Shown piece by piece: positions 22,225 through 31,585 of a stretch of 64,000 nt of DNA. Numbering within the stretch: the first letter of the stretch is position 1; every line of letters starts with the position of its first letter. The DNA comes from Sphingobium chungbukense (GTDB lineage Bacteria; Pseudomonadota; Alphaproteobacteria; Sphingomonadales; Sphingomonadaceae): positions 186,001 through 250,000 of the forward strand of contig NZ_LBIC01000003.1 of NCBI RefSeq assembly GCF_001005725.1, written 5' to 3'. The notes below the pieces were generated by a model that saw only the letters and a program-made list of their open reading frames with translations, searched no databases and was not told where the DNA came from. The position numbers and the translations under genes were made by a program.

Positions 22225-22937
22225 CCGTCTCCACCATAAACACCCTGCCTCTCAGCCTGCTTGAGATCATTCAGGAGGCGTTCGATGTGATCGGCGTCGG
22301 ATCGGAAGGTGAGACAATCTCCGCCGACATGTTCAGGCGCGCGAAGAATAGTCTGAACCTCATGATCCTATCATGGAACGCGGACGAAAATCTGTGGCGC
22401 AAGGAACAGGTCACGATTACCCCGATAGCCGACACGGCGGCTTACATCTTGAATGATCCGAAGCCGATGCGGGTCACTTCGGCACGTCGCAAGCAGCTTG
22501 TGGGCGGCTATGAAACTCCGATGACACCATGGTCGAGGCAGGAATATCTCGACATGCCGAGCAAGACGACCAGCCCGTCTACGCCGGTCAACTTCTACTA
22601 TGATCCGCAACGGGATGATGGCACGCTCTATCTCTGGCCCACCCCATCATCGGCTGTTGCGCCAACGATCAGCGTTATCATTGATACACTGCGTCCCATG
22701 TTCCTGATGAATGCGGCAAACGACACGCTCGACTTCCCGCAGGAGTGGCAGCAGACGGTCGTTTACAACCTAGCTGATGTCCTCATGGACAAATACCCGG
22801 TCAACGATCCTAACGTTGCCGGCAAGATCACGGCGCGCGCTCAGATACTGTTCGGCAAGCTCAAGGCATTCGATAACGAGCCGGTATCGATCTATCTACA
22901 GCCTGACGACCGATGGGGCGACAGCCGATGGTGCTAA
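22221..22937 (+). CDS. P22 gp4-like head-closure protein
   Basis: This 238-residue protein has an N-terminal helical domain ('SLLEIIQEAFDVIGVGSEGE', 'MFRRAKNSLNLMILSWNADE') and a beta-rich C-terminal half with 'TPVNFYYDPQRDDGTLYLWP', the pattern of podoviral tail-accessory factor gp4/tail tubular A-like proteins that dock under the portal after packaging. The gene order, immediately before the gp10-like gene, supports the call. Confidence 0.75.
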   Translation: MTVSTINTLPLSLLEIIQEAFDVIGVGSEGETISADMFRRAKNSLNLMILSWNADENLWRKEQVTITPIADTAAYILNDPKPMRVTSARRKQLVGGYETPMTPWSRQEYLDMPSKTTSPSTPVNFYYDPQRDDGTLYLWPTPSSAVAPTISVIIDTLRPMFLMNAANDTLDFPQEWQQTVVYNLADVLMDKYPVNDPNVAGKITARAQILFGKLKAFDNEPVSIYLQPDDRWGDSRWC

Positions 22938-24289
22938 GGTCCATAAAGCCCGCGCTGCAATATAGCGATGGGCGCAGCAAGCCATGGTCGGGCGCAAGTC
23001 TCATCAACGCGTTTGCGGAGAAGGCGGACGGAGACAAGACTACTGACTTTGCAATCATGGCCATACCCGGCCTGACACTATTTGCTGACATCGCTAACAA
23101 GCCAGTGCGTGGACAGCATGTCATGGGCGACCTGCTCTATGTCGTCATCGGAACGCGTCTTTATGGCGTGGACCAGAACGGCTTTGCAACCGATGTGGGC
23201 GAGATTCTTGGCTCAAACACCGTCACGATGGCTGATAACGGTTTTCAACTTGCCATTTGTGCCGCGCCATATGGATATGTGCTGGCTGGCGATGTTATTG
23301 TTGAACCTGACGGCCTGCCTTTGGTTTCTGACGTTGAATATATCGACAGTTATTTCGTCTGGTCGATATATAATTCTGACCAGTGCATCTATTCGGGCAT
23401 TGCGGATGGCGTATCCTATGATGCCCTCGATGTATTCACGGCTGAAGGCTCACCGGATGGGATCGTCGGGATAATAGCTGACCATCGCGAACTGCATCTC
23501 TACGGCGAAAAGACCGTCGAAATATTCTACAATTCGGGCGGCGCGGATAATGTGTTTGAGCGCCAGGGCAATGCTTTCATCGAGCGCGGTTGCTTCGATC
23601 GTGACAGCATCGTCAAGATCGACAATAGCGTACAGTTCCTTGGGGACGACCGGGTTGTTTATCGTCTTGAGGGATACAACCCTCTCCGCATCTCCACTCA
23701 TGCGATCGAATATCGGTTGCGTAATGCCACGTGGGCACGCGCCTTCACCTACACGCAGGAAGGGCATAAATTCTATGTCCTTAACACCGACCAGGGCACA
23801 TTCGCTTATGATCTGGCCACTGGGACATGGGCAGAACGAAAGTCCTGGCAACTGGCCAACTATCGGATCGGCGGGGCTGTGTCGGCATGGGGGCAGGCGC
23901 TGCTCTCCGACGCCTACACCGGACGCATCTATCGCCCTGATCTGGATGTCTGCGATGAGAATGGTGATCCGATCGTCGTGGAAATCGGCCTGCCAACCCT
24001 GGAGGCTTCCCGCGAGCGCGTCACCATGTATGCCTTCGAAGTCTATTGCGAAACGGGCGTTGGGCTTTCGACCGGGCAAGGCTCCGATCCCCAGATCATG
24101 CTCAAATATAGCGACAATGGCGGCCGCACCTATTCGAGCGAACTGTGGCGTTCGCTCGGACAGATTGGTGAGTATCGGACGCGGGCGATCTGGCGCAATC
24201 TTGGCCAATTCAGGCAGCGCAATATTCAACTAACAATCAGTGATCCAGTTCGCCGGCTTGTGATGGGCTATTACGCCGATGTTCGCTAG
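22928..24289 (+). CDS. P22 gp10-like packaged-DNA stabilisation protein
   Basis: This 453-residue, all-beta protein resembles P22 gp10: 'SLINAFAEKADGDKTTDFAI', 'PGLTLFADIANKPVRGQHVM', beta-propeller-like repeats and 'EVYCETGVGLSTGQGSDPQI' with 'GEYRTRAIWRNLGQFRQRNI'. It forms the hub below gp4 and holds DNA in the head. The ATG at 22928 overlaps the gp4-like stop by 10 bp; ATG 22913 would add five residues. Assignment rests on sequence pattern and order. Confidence 0.78.
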   Translation: MVLRSIKPALQYSDGRSKPWSGASLINAFAEKADGDKTTDFAIMAIPGLTLFADIANKPVRGQHVMGDLLYVVIGTRLYGVDQNGFATDVGEILGSNTVTMADNGFQLAICAAPYGYVLAGDVIVEPDGLPLVSDVEYIDSYFVWSIYNSDQCIYSGIADGVSYDALDVFTAEGSPDGIVGIIADHRELHLYGEKTVEIFYNSGGADNVFERQGNAFIERGCFDRDSIVKIDNSVQFLGDDRVVYRLEGYNPLRISTHAIEYRLRNATWARAFTYTQEGHKFYVLNTDQGTFAYDLATGTWAERKSWQLANYRIGGAVSAWGQALLSDAYTGRIYRPDLDVCDENGDPIVVEIGLPTLEASRERVTMYAFEVYCETGVGLSTGQGSDPQIMLKYSDNGGRTYSSELWRSLGQIGEYRTRAIWRNLGQFRQRNIQLTISDPVRRLVMGYYADVR

Positions 24290-25508
24290 CCTCATCAACC
24301 CACCTAATGCGCCGCTTATTGATGACAGGGGGTTTATCAAGCCGGAATGGTATCGGTTTCTCCTGTCGCTGGTCAGGGCGGATGATGATTTGTCGGCGGC
24401 TGACGAAGAGATTCGCTTGCTGGCGGGTGGTGGCGACGGTGCAATCGCGGGCCATACAAGTGATGCATGGGATTTTCCCAGCATGCCGCTGGTCGAGCAA
24501 GAGGTTCCGGATCGCTTGGATGCCACCTCCCCCGTTTTGGAAGCGGGCCTTGGCATGGTCGAGCGCAATGGCAAGCTGGACTTGGCCAATACGACTGTCA
24601 CGCCTGGGAATTATGGCTCAGCGTCTCAGGTCGCAACGTTCAGCGTTGATCCACAAGGGCGGCTGACCGCTGCGGCAAATGTATCCATCGCCATCCCTGC
24701 CTCCGCCGTTTCCGGCGTGGCGCTGACAAAAACGGACGACACAAATGTTACCCTCACTCTAGGCGGATCGCCATCAACCGCGTTGGTCGCTGCAACATCC
24801 CTTACGCTAGGCTGGTCTGGAACGCTTGCCGTGGCTCGTGGGGGCACGGGCGGCGGTTCCGCATCCGGGACGCTGCTCGACAACATCAGCGGGTTTTCCT
24901 CGACCGGGCAACTGGTGAGAACCGGAGCGGGAAGTTACGCGTTCCGTACCCTCACGGCTCCAGCAGCAGGGATAACAGTTTCAAATGGGAATGGAGTTTC
25001 GGGCAATCCCACCCTTGCCCTAGCGGACGATTTGGCGGCGCTTGAGGCTCTGTCAGGCACGAACACGATCTATTACCGTTCTGGCGCCAACACATGGACG
25101 GCGGTGACTATCGGGGCGAACCTTTCCTTTTCAGGTGGGACGCTCGACGCCGCGCAAACTCTGGCAAGCGGCACATACACACCAACATTGACCAACGTAA
25201 CCAATGTGTCCGCATCCACAGCTTATCAGTGCCGCTATATGCGCGTCGGCAATGTCGTGACGGTTTCAGGGCGTGCGGACGTTGACCCGACTGCTGGAGG
25301 GTTGGTTGAGCTTGGAATCAGCCTGCCCGTCGCATCTAATTTCACAACGGTTCAGCAATGCAGCGGGACAGCGGCGAACGATCAAGTTCCGGGCCAGAGT
25401 GCGGCCTTCTATTCAGACATAACCAACGACCGCGCACGGATGATCTGGAACACCACAGACACAGCAAACCGCTCAATGTGTTTCATCTTCCAGTATGAAG
25501 TGATTTAG
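24279..25508 (+). CDS. Tail needle/fibre-like structural protein
   Basis: This 409-residue protein begins with 'NPPNAPLIDDRGFIKPEWYR', a motif of the N-termini of phage fibre proteins, followed by an acidic helix, Thr/Ser/Gly-rich beta repeats with 'ARGGTGGGSASGTLLDNISG' (a fibre repeat motif), and a C-terminal beta domain. It occupies the place of gp26 (needle) in P22 but looks more like a fibre. It overlaps the gp10-like gene by 11 bp. Confidence 0.7.
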   Translation: MFASLINPPNAPLIDDRGFIKPEWYRFLLSLVRADDDLSAADEEIRLLAGGGDGAIAGHTSDAWDFPSMPLVEQEVPDRLDATSPVLEAGLGMVERNGKLDLANTTVTPGNYGSASQVATFSVDPQGRLTAAANVSIAIPASAVSGVALTKTDDTNVTLTLGGSPSTALVAATSLTLGWSGTLAVARGGTGGGSASGTLLDNISGFSSTGQLVRTGAGSYAFRTLTAPAAGITVSNGNGVSGNPTLALADDLAALEALSGTNTIYYRSGANTWTAVTIGANLSFSGGTLDAAQTLASGTYTPTLTNVTNVSASTAYQCRYMRVGNVVTVSGRADVDPTAGGLVELGISLPVASNFTTVQQCSGTAANDQVPGQSAAFYSDITNDRARMIWNTTDTANRSMCFIFQYEVI

Positions 25509-25518
25509 GAGCAGATAA

Positions 25519-25860
25519 ATGGCGCTCACTCCCAAGCAACTCGCAGCCGGAACCCTGACAAATGCGGTGGCGACCTATTACACCACGCCAGCGGCGGCGA
25601 AGGCGCGTATCGATGCCTTTTCGGTGGTCAACTACAGCGGCGTAGCGGCGACATTCTCGATCTGGCTGGTTCCGACCGGAGGCACGGCTGACAACACGAA
25701 CCTGTTGGTAAAGGACAGGTCGGTCGCAGCCGGCGCATCAGGTCGCATCCTTGAAGCCGTCGGGCAATGGCTTGGCGGTGGCGGCACGATCCAGATGAGC
25801 GCATCCGCAACAGGGTCTATCACTGTCCTTGCATCCGGGATCGAGCAGACAGCCATCTAG
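25519..25860 (+). CDS. Small beta-rich virion protein
   Basis: This 113-residue protein (begins MALTPKQLAAGTLTNAVATY) shows alternating strands ('IDAFSVVNYSGVAATFSIWL', 'SASATGSITVLASG') typical of small phage beta-sandwich proteins near fibres. GGAGCAG lies upstream. It could be a fibre-associated adhesin or cap. The role is inferred from position. Confidence 0.6.
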   Translation: MALTPKQLAAGTLTNAVATYYTTPAAAKARIDAFSVVNYSGVAATFSIWLVPTGGTADNTNLLVKDRSVAAGASGRILEAVGQWLGGGGTIQMSASATGSITVLASGIEQTAI

Positions 25861-25982
25861 GCTTCCCCTGCCACTCTATCCCTGCTATATCGGCAATTGG
25901 AGCGCAGTCGCGTTGATGGCATGATCCGGGCCATCGTCCACCTTAGACAACGGTCATCGATGTTCGATGTGTCTGAGGTTTC

Positions 25983-26408
25983 ATGCGCGGATCGCATTTC
26001 CATAATCCCATGAACGGAATCAGGATTGGCACTCCCGCCGATGCTGGGTTCGTAAGCGCGATCATCGGGCACGATGCCTCCGATCTTATGCAACGCGTTA
26101 CGACGATCCTGACGCCACATGGGGGCTTCTTTCTGGAGCCTATCACAAGCTCCGTTCTGGAGGCTCACATGTTCTTTCGCCCTGAGGGACGCGGAAAGGA
26201 AGCCTTGGATGGAGCGCGCGCTGGACTGCGATATGCCTTTGATGTGCTGCACGCTTCCGTAGTTTTCGGGCGCATCCCTATCGAAGACCGCGCCGCAAGA
26301 CTGTTCACCCGCATCATTGGGTTTCGGTCTGATGGTGTCCGCGCACGGGAGCCAGGAGGCCCTCTTGTTGAATGGTTCGAAATGAGGAGCGATGAATGCC
26401 CAAGGTGA
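25983..26408 (+). CDS. GNAT-like phage protein (gp14 position)
   Basis: This 141-residue protein resembles a GNAT acyltransferase fold: N-terminal 'NGIRIGTPADAGFVSAIIGH', central 'GGFFLEPITSSVLEAHMFF' and 'RIPIEDRAARLFTRIIGFRS', which mimics the acetyl-CoA-loop and late helix of GNATs. P22-type phages carry a comparable GNAT-like protein (gp14) just before the ejection genes. Enzymatic activity is unproven. GAGG before ATG 25983 supports that start; Met at 26010 is an alternative. The 122-bp gap upstream has no gene. Confidence 0.55.
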   Translation: MRGSHFHNPMNGIRIGTPADAGFVSAIIGHDASDLMQRVTTILTPHGGFFLEPITSSVLEAHMFFRPEGRGKEALDGARAGLRYAFDVLHASVVFGRIPIEDRAARLFTRIIGFRSDGVRAREPGGPLVEWFEMRSDECPR

Positions 26409-26884
26409 GTGCCCAGACAGTTGTCAGATGTGCTTGCGGGGGACATGCGTTCTTGCGGATGAAACGTGGGGTCGCCTTGATAGACGTCGCAGATTCTAGC
26501 TTGCTCGCTTCAGGCGGGTGGAGTGTCAACGAGGGATATGCTCAACATAAGATCAGGGGCAAGCTTCACCGTGCCATCATTGGCGGAGATTGCGAGGCGA
26601 TAGATCATGTCAATCACGACCGCCTTGACAATCGGAGGCAGAATCTGCGCCCATCCACGCAGCAGGCCAATCAATTCAACAAGAAGCCGCAGGGGGGGCG
26701 ATCTAGGTACAAAGGTGTCACCTGGTATCCCGAACAAGGATGGGTTGCGAGAATAACTCGTGACCGGAAGCGACACTTTTTGGGAGCCTTCCCTACGGAT
26801 GAATTGGCGGCAAGAGCATATGATACTGCTGCGCGAAGACTGTTCGGTGAATTCGCCTTTCTCAACTTCAAGGAAACTTCATAA
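26396..26884 (+). CDS. HNH/AP2 homing-type endonuclease
   Basis: This 162-residue protein combines an HNH core ('LHRAIIGGDCEAIDHVNHDR', 'LDNRRQNLRPSTQQANQFNK') with a C-terminal AP2 domain ('RYKGVTWYPEQGWVARITRD', 'HFLGAFPTDELAARAYDTAA'). It overlaps the GNAT-like gene by 13 bp and the ejection gene by one base, so it is inserted seamlessly in the late operon. It is likely a free-standing homing endonuclease or HNH moron. Confidence 0.88.
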   Translation: MPKVSAQTVVRCACGGHAFLRMKRGVALIDVADSSLLASGGWSVNEGYAQHKIRGKLHRAIIGGDCEAIDHVNHDRLDNRRQNLRPSTQQANQFNKKPQGGRSRYKGVTWYPEQGWVARITRDRKRHFLGAFPTDELAARAYDTAARRLFGEFAFLNFKETS

Positions 26885-27597
26885 TGTGCCCCCCGGCAGT
26901 AGCAATTGCGGGCGCGGCGGTCGCTGGCGGCATTTCCACTGCTGTCGCAGGGTCCAAAGCCGCCAAGGCGCAAAAGCAGGGTGCGAAGGCGGCGGCTGAC
27001 GCTTCGGAGCGCGCCACGCAGCTTCAGGTCGACGAGGCTAAGCGTCAATATGACCTGACCCGCTCCGACTATGAACCATACCGCGAGACGGGCTACAAGG
27101 CACTGGATACGCTGGCTGGCCTCTATGGCGTTGGCGGCACGAAAATAGATCCTACGGCGGCGCTGGAGGCCACGCCGGGCTACAAGTTCCAGTTGGATGA
27201 GGGGTTGAAGGCTATCAACCGCAGCAACGCGGCTCGCGGCATCCTCAACAGCGGCGGCGCGGACAAGGCCCGCATGCGGTATGCTTCGGGGCTGGCGGCG
27301 TCGAACTATGACGCCTTCGCCAACCGGATTGCCGCTCTTGCGGGTGTAGGCCAGTCAGCGACCGGCCAGACAGCGGCGGCGGGACAGGCCGCATCCAACG
27401 CGATTACTTCGGCTTATGGAGTAAATGGGCAGAACCAGGCCAACGCCGCGATGGCGGCGGGCAATGCGCGCGCGTCGAGCTATGCTAATATAGGGGCGTC
27501 GATCTCAGGGGCGACCAATAACCTCGCGTCCCTCTACCTGATGAATAACGGCGGGTGGTTTAATCGGCCAACCGGCACGGCTGGGGGGAATATCTGA
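26884..27597 (+). CDS. Ejection/DNA-transfer protein (gp7-like)
   Basis: This 237-residue protein has an N-terminal glycine/alanine-rich hydrophobic helix ('VAIAGAAVAGGISTAVAGSK'), a coiled coil ('ASERATQLQVDEAKRQYDLT') and 'YEPYRETGYKALDTLAGLYG', the hallmark of podoviral internal virion proteins injected with the DNA. Its C-terminus is Ala/Asn/Gly-rich. It corresponds in order to P22 gp7. It would help form the trans-envelope channel. Confidence 0.75.
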   Translation: MCPPAVAIAGAAVAGGISTAVAGSKAAKAQKQGAKAAADASERATQLQVDEAKRQYDLTRSDYEPYRETGYKALDTLAGLYGVGGTKIDPTAALEATPGYKFQLDEGLKAINRSNAARGILNSGGADKARMRYASGLAASNYDAFANRIAALAGVGQSATGQTAAAGQAASNAITSAYGVNGQNQANAAMAAGNARASSYANIGASISGATNNLASLYLMNNGGWFNRPTGTAGGNI

Positions 27598-28613
27598 TGG
27601 CCTCCAATCCTTGGGAAATCCTTGCCCGCGCCCGTGATGAGACGAACAGCCTGCCCCAACTGTACATGCAGTTGAAGCGGCAGCGGATGAGCGATCTGAT
27701 GGCAGCTAAGACATTGGAGCTAAAAATCCGCGAACAAGATCGCGCCGACAAGAAAGAGTCCGAGTGGAATTCCCTTGTGGCCCAACTTTACCCGAAAGGA
27801 GGTGATCAGGCGTCTGGTGGAACCGGAGCGATCACGCAACCCCCTGCCTCTGCTGCTCCGGTTGCATCTCCACCCGTCGCGCCGCCCGGCACCCAGAGCA
27901 TTGCCGACAGTCTAACACCCGATCAGGACGCAGCTATCCGCCAAGGATTGGGCGAGGAGCGCTATCAGGCATGGAAGGCGCGAAATGGTGCTTCTCCTGC
28001 GCCGGAGCCGGCTGCGGTAGAGCCGCACCCACTCGACAATCATCCTCTCGATCAACCATTGCCACCCCGGACCGATGGCGCGAAGATCAATATGGACGTT
28101 CTGTCCCAGATGATTTTGCATGATCCCCAAAGGGGTTCGCAGATTCAACGCGCTATCTACGACGCCGACAAGCATCAACTGGACATGATGACCCGTCGCG
28201 GCGAGGCGATGGCTGTCGCGGCGTCGGCCCTGCGCGGCATCCCGAAAGAATTGCGTATGGCAGAGTTGCAAAGCAAGTGGGGGAATTACCTCGCTGACCG
28301 GGGCTTTCCAGCAGACCAGCTTCAGCACGCAGACCTGTCTGATCAAGGGTTGGAGACCTATTACCGGCAGGGTCGTGCGCTGGAAAAGCTGATTGCGAGC
28401 GCTGAGGATGACCGGGATTACCGTCTGCGCGTCGAGAACCAGAACGCCGATAATGCGCGGGCTGATCGCGCAGATGCGCGCGCTGATGCGAATCTTAGCC
28501 TTTCCGAACGCCGTGAAGCACGGCTAGCCGCATCCGCAGGCGCAAAAAGTTCGGCTCCGCAGTATGAGTATCGCATTGGCCCGGATGGCAAACTCCAGCG
28601 AAGGAAGAAATAA
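27597..28613 (+). CDS. Ejection protein (gp20 position)
   Basis: This 338-residue protein is helical and charged with a Pro/Ala-rich middle (about residues 75-150), a 'HPLDNHPLDQPLPP' repeat, and a C-terminal Arg/Asp/Ala coiled coil ('NADNARADRADARADANLSL'). It is flanked by gp7-like and gp16-like genes, sharing one base with each, so it should be the gp20 counterpart. Sequence alone gives no family. Confidence 0.65.
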   Translation: MASNPWEILARARDETNSLPQLYMQLKRQRMSDLMAAKTLELKIREQDRADKKESEWNSLVAQLYPKGGDQASGGTGAITQPPASAAPVASPPVAPPGTQSIADSLTPDQDAAIRQGLGEERYQAWKARNGASPAPEPAAVEPHPLDNHPLDQPLPPRTDGAKINMDVLSQMILHDPQRGSQIQRAIYDADKHQLDMMTRRGEAMAVAASALRGIPKELRMAELQSKWGNYLADRGFPADQLQHADLSDQGLETYYRQGRALEKLIASAEDDRDYRLRVENQNADNARADRADARADANLSLSERREARLAASAGAKSSAPQYEYRIGPDGKLQRRKK

Positions 28614-30991
28614 TGGCCGATGACGGTTGGGAGGACGTGACCGACCCCGCTGAGATCAAGAAGGTTCTCGGCTTAAAGGCCGCGCAATCTATGCTGGGCG
28701 GTGGCGGCAAGGGTGACGACAAAACCGCCCTCCGGGCAAACGGATTGGACGCCCTCGCCTCACAGGTTGATCGGGTTTATGACCTTTATCAGCAGAACGT
28801 TCGCGGCGGCTGGCCCAATTCTATTTCTGGGCGCGTCCCATCCACTTTGCGTCCGGAAAATAGTCAGTTTGAGAGCGCGGGAGCAGGCCTTTCAGACCAA
28901 GCACTCGCAGCATTTCGCGTGCCTGGTGTTGGCGCGCAGTCGGATCGCGAACTAGAGTCATTTATTGCCGCCAATCAGCCCCTTCCGACCGATAGCGATT
29001 TGGCAATCGAGGAAAAGCTGAGCAACATTCGCCGTCGCGTCGATGCGCAGCGCAATGCTCTGGGCATGACGCCTTGGTCGTGGAAAGGCGCTGCGGACAG
29101 TGCAGAAAAAGCGCCCCAGGACAAGCGCGAGGATGATTCTCCACCGATCATCATCCCCAAGGCTGCCGGCGAGGCAGGCAGAGATGGTGCCACCGGCCCT
29201 GGTCCCGCTGGCCCCAGCGCGCCTACAATCTCCCCTGATGGTTCCAGCGAATGGTCAACCGACGCAGACAAGGCCTTCGCGGCTGAAGCGCAGGCGGCGT
29301 TCAATGCTGGCGCTAACCGCGAGCAATTGGATGCTATAGCCGAGAAATATGGAACTCGTCCCTTCGGTCCAGAACTTGAGGGCGCGATCCGTTACCGTGA
29401 TGGCGGCGGCAAGGGCGTGAGGTTCACCGTCCCTACTTCTGGGCGGAAGGATAGTTCGTGGATCGGTGCGCTCGGCGCTACGCCATATGGCACTGCGACG
29501 GCTGAGTTTCTTAACAGTATCGTGCCGGTCGATGAAGTCGCCGGTTTAATAGGCGGTGAAGGTGCGGCGAAAAGGGCGCAAGATGCCAAAGAGGCCATGC
29601 GCGAAGCCCACCCCATTGCTTCCATCATCGGAGGCACGGCTGGTGGCCTCGCGGCGACGGTCCCGGCTGCGCGTGGCTTGCGCGCCGCCACAGGCTTGTC
29701 GATAGCTAAAAGCGCCCTTGCTGCCGACGCAGCCTATGGCGCTGCATCCGGTGCGCTGGAGAACAACGACGACCGCCTGACCGGCGCAGCCCTTGGCGGA
29801 ACACTTGGGGCGTTAGGTAATCTTGGCGGTCAGGCGGTCAACCGGGTTGTATCGCGCACCCTCTCCCCTGCGGTCGCTGGTGTGGTGAAGACGCTTACCG
29901 ACAAGGGGGTTAACCTCACTCCCGGCCAGATCGCTGGGCAGGGGGGCTGGCTAGGCCGTGTCGCCAAGGGCGTTGAAGACCGCCTTTCTGGCATTCCGCT
30001 GGCGGGCGAGTCGGTAAATACCGGACGCCGGGCTGCTATCGAGGACATGAACCGGGTGGCCATAGACGAGGCACTTGCTCCAATCGGGGCGAAGCTGCCG
30101 AAGGACGTGGCAACGGGCCATGATGCTGTGGCTTGGGGGCAGCGCGCTCTGAGCGATGCCTATGACAATGCGCTTGGGGCCATCAACGCGCTCCCCGATA
30201 ACCAACTCACACAAGACGTGTCGTCGCTATACCAGCAGTCCCGCACCCTTCCCAAAGCGCAGCGAGAGACGTTCGATGCGATTGCCATGGGTGACGTACT
30301 GCCCTTTCTCCAGAACGGCAACGGCGCATTGGCGGGGCGCGACCTTCAATCCATTAAGCGTGGACTGGATTCCAGGATTTCCAAGGCTCGTAGCAGTTCG
30401 GCCCCTGCGGATGACTTGTTGGCAGATAGGCTCGAAGAAATGCGGGCCGCATTCTTTGATTTTGCTGGTCGCGCCGATCCCGCCAATCTTTCCGCCTACA
30501 AGGCTGCGGATGATGCATATGCGAATTTCGTTGCCATAGAGCGGGCGGCGGCCAAGGGGAAAGGTGGCGTCTATTCCCCAGAGCAATTGCGCACGGCTGT
30601 CCGGCAGTCTGACCGAAGCGCCCGCAAGCGTGCTACCGCTGCTGGGGGTGCGCGCATGCAAGAGTTTTCCGACGCCGCAAGCGAAGTCCTTCCATCGAGT
30701 GTTCCCGACTCTGGAACGGCCGGACGCCTCCAGTTGGGGCAGCTATTTCTCCCCGGCGCGGCCGTAGGATTGGGCGCAGGCGCTGACTATACCGACAGCC
30801 CTACGCTGGCGACGTTGGCAGGCGGCGCAGGCGCCTTGTCCGCGATCTACAGCCGTCCGGGTCGTAAGGTGGTGCAATCAATGATGACCGAGCGCCCCCA
30901 GTCCTTCGTGAAATTGGGCGATCTTATCGGCGGTCGTCAGGCCGAGACGGGACAGACGGCGGCGCAACTGTTTCTGAAGGGATCACAATAG
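28613..30991 (+). CDS. Large ejection protein (gp16 position)
   Basis: This 792-residue protein is the largest late product. The N-terminal 250 residues are charged and partly disordered; 'HPIASIIGGTAGGLAATVPA' and 'TGLSIAKSALAADAAYGAAS' (about residues 335-390) form glycine-zipper-like membrane segments, followed by long helices and a C-terminal hydrophobic stretch. The glycine-zipper segments fit a protein that inserts in the host membrane during DNA injection, as P22 gp16. Its 3' end overlaps a gene on the other strand by 68 bp. Confidence 0.7.
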   Translation: MADDGWEDVTDPAEIKKVLGLKAAQSMLGGGGKGDDKTALRANGLDALASQVDRVYDLYQQNVRGGWPNSISGRVPSTLRPENSQFESAGAGLSDQALAAFRVPGVGAQSDRELESFIAANQPLPTDSDLAIEEKLSNIRRRVDAQRNALGMTPWSWKGAADSAEKAPQDKREDDSPPIIIPKAAGEAGRDGATGPGPAGPSAPTISPDGSSEWSTDADKAFAAEAQAAFNAGANREQLDAIAEKYGTRPFGPELEGAIRYRDGGGKGVRFTVPTSGRKDSSWIGALGATPYGTATAEFLNSIVPVDEVAGLIGGEGAAKRAQDAKEAMREAHPIASIIGGTAGGLAATVPAARGLRAATGLSIAKSALAADAAYGAASGALENNDDRLTGAALGGTLGALGNLGGQAVNRVVSRTLSPAVAGVVKTLTDKGVNLTPGQIAGQGGWLGRVAKGVEDRLSGIPLAGESVNTGRRAAIEDMNRVAIDEALAPIGAKLPKDVATGHDAVAWGQRALSDAYDNALGAINALPDNQLTQDVSSLYQQSRTLPKAQRETFDAIAMGDVLPFLQNGNGALAGRDLQSIKRGLDSRISKARSSSAPADDLLADRLEEMRAAFFDFAGRADPANLSAYKAADDAYANFVAIERAAAKGKGGVYSPEQLRTAVRQSDRSARKRATAAGGARMQEFSDAASEVLPSSVPDSGTAGRLQLGQLFLPGAAVGLGAGADYTDSPTLATLAGGAGALSAIYSRPGRKVVQSMMTERPQSFVKLGDLIGGRQAETGQTAAQLFLKGSQ

Positions 30992-31262
30992 AGGGAGGTT
31001 GCTGGGCTGGGTGTTTCAACCCAGTATCTATCGCAACAAAAAGTCCACCGCCGATTCCAAAAATCAGCGCGCTCCACATAAGCCGTAGCGACCAAATGCC
31101 GATCAGATCGACGCGGCGGTCATTCCAGTATCCCGCATTACGCACATGAGCCGGAAGGAGCGCTCGACGTTCCTTCCATTTTTCGTACCGCCCTATTAGA
31201 AAATAGATGATGGTTGAACAGAAGGCCGTCAGAACGGCTTTCTTGATATACCAGTCATCCAT
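30924..31262 (-). CDS. Membrane protein (candidate exclusion factor)
   Basis: This 112-residue protein has two hydrophobic spans ('AVLTAFCSTIIYFLIG', residues about 8-24, and 'LRLMWSALIFGIGGGLFVAI', about 59-80) separated by a basic loop, and a Pro-rich tail. It is the last gene of a leftward group topped by the Arc-like repressor and takes the place of sieA in P22. A role in superinfection exclusion or host-surface change is inferred only from place and topology. Confidence 0.6.
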   Translation of the reverse strand: MDDWYIKKAVLTAFCSTIIYFLIGRYEKWKERRALLPAHVRNAGYWNDRRVDLIGIWSLRLMWSALIFGIGGGLFVAIDTGLKHPAQQPPSIVIPSETVAPPSVPSRPDDRR

Positions 31263-31585
31263 TATCGGGCAGTCGTCTTGCAGACGTTTATGCCACCCAT
31301 ACTAGAGTTCGGCTTGCATCGATACCCGCACTCATCATCGCCCACTAAATGATCTCCATCAAGCTGACGTATTTCGTTCGTGTATCGTAGCACCATTCTA
31401 GCCGCCTCTTGGCATTTCTCTAAGCTTTCAAACGACCCAAGCGGAATGTCTGCGGCTAAGCTGTTTTGGTCTGGATAGGCCCATCCCTTCCACTCCAATT
31501 TTTCTGGCCACGCAAAAAATAAACCAATCGCCGCGCCAATAAATATAGGGAAAAGCACGGCATTTGATAAATGCTGATGCTTCAT
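31262..31585 (-). CDS. Single-pass membrane/exported protein
   Basis: This 107-residue protein has an N-terminal membrane anchor ('AVLFPIFIGAAIGLFFAW', residues about 9-26) and a soluble part with four Cys (CQEA, CGYRCK, VCKT), probably disulfide-bonded in the periplasm. It overlaps both neighbours (1 bp and ATGA). Base composition is AT-richer than the virion genes. The function is unknown. Confidence 0.6.
   Translation of the reverse strand: MKHQHLSNAVLFPIFIGAAIGLFFAWPEKLEWKGWAYPDQNSLAADIPLGSFESLEKCQEAARMVLRYTNEIRQLDGDHLVGDDECGYRCKPNSSMGGINVCKTTAR

Noticed and set aside
31007..31024. Hairpin CTGGGT-GTTTCA-ACCCAG after the large ejection gene as a terminator
   Set aside because: The stem is only 6 bp, there is no T-tract, and it lies inside the coding region of the opposite-strand membrane protein.
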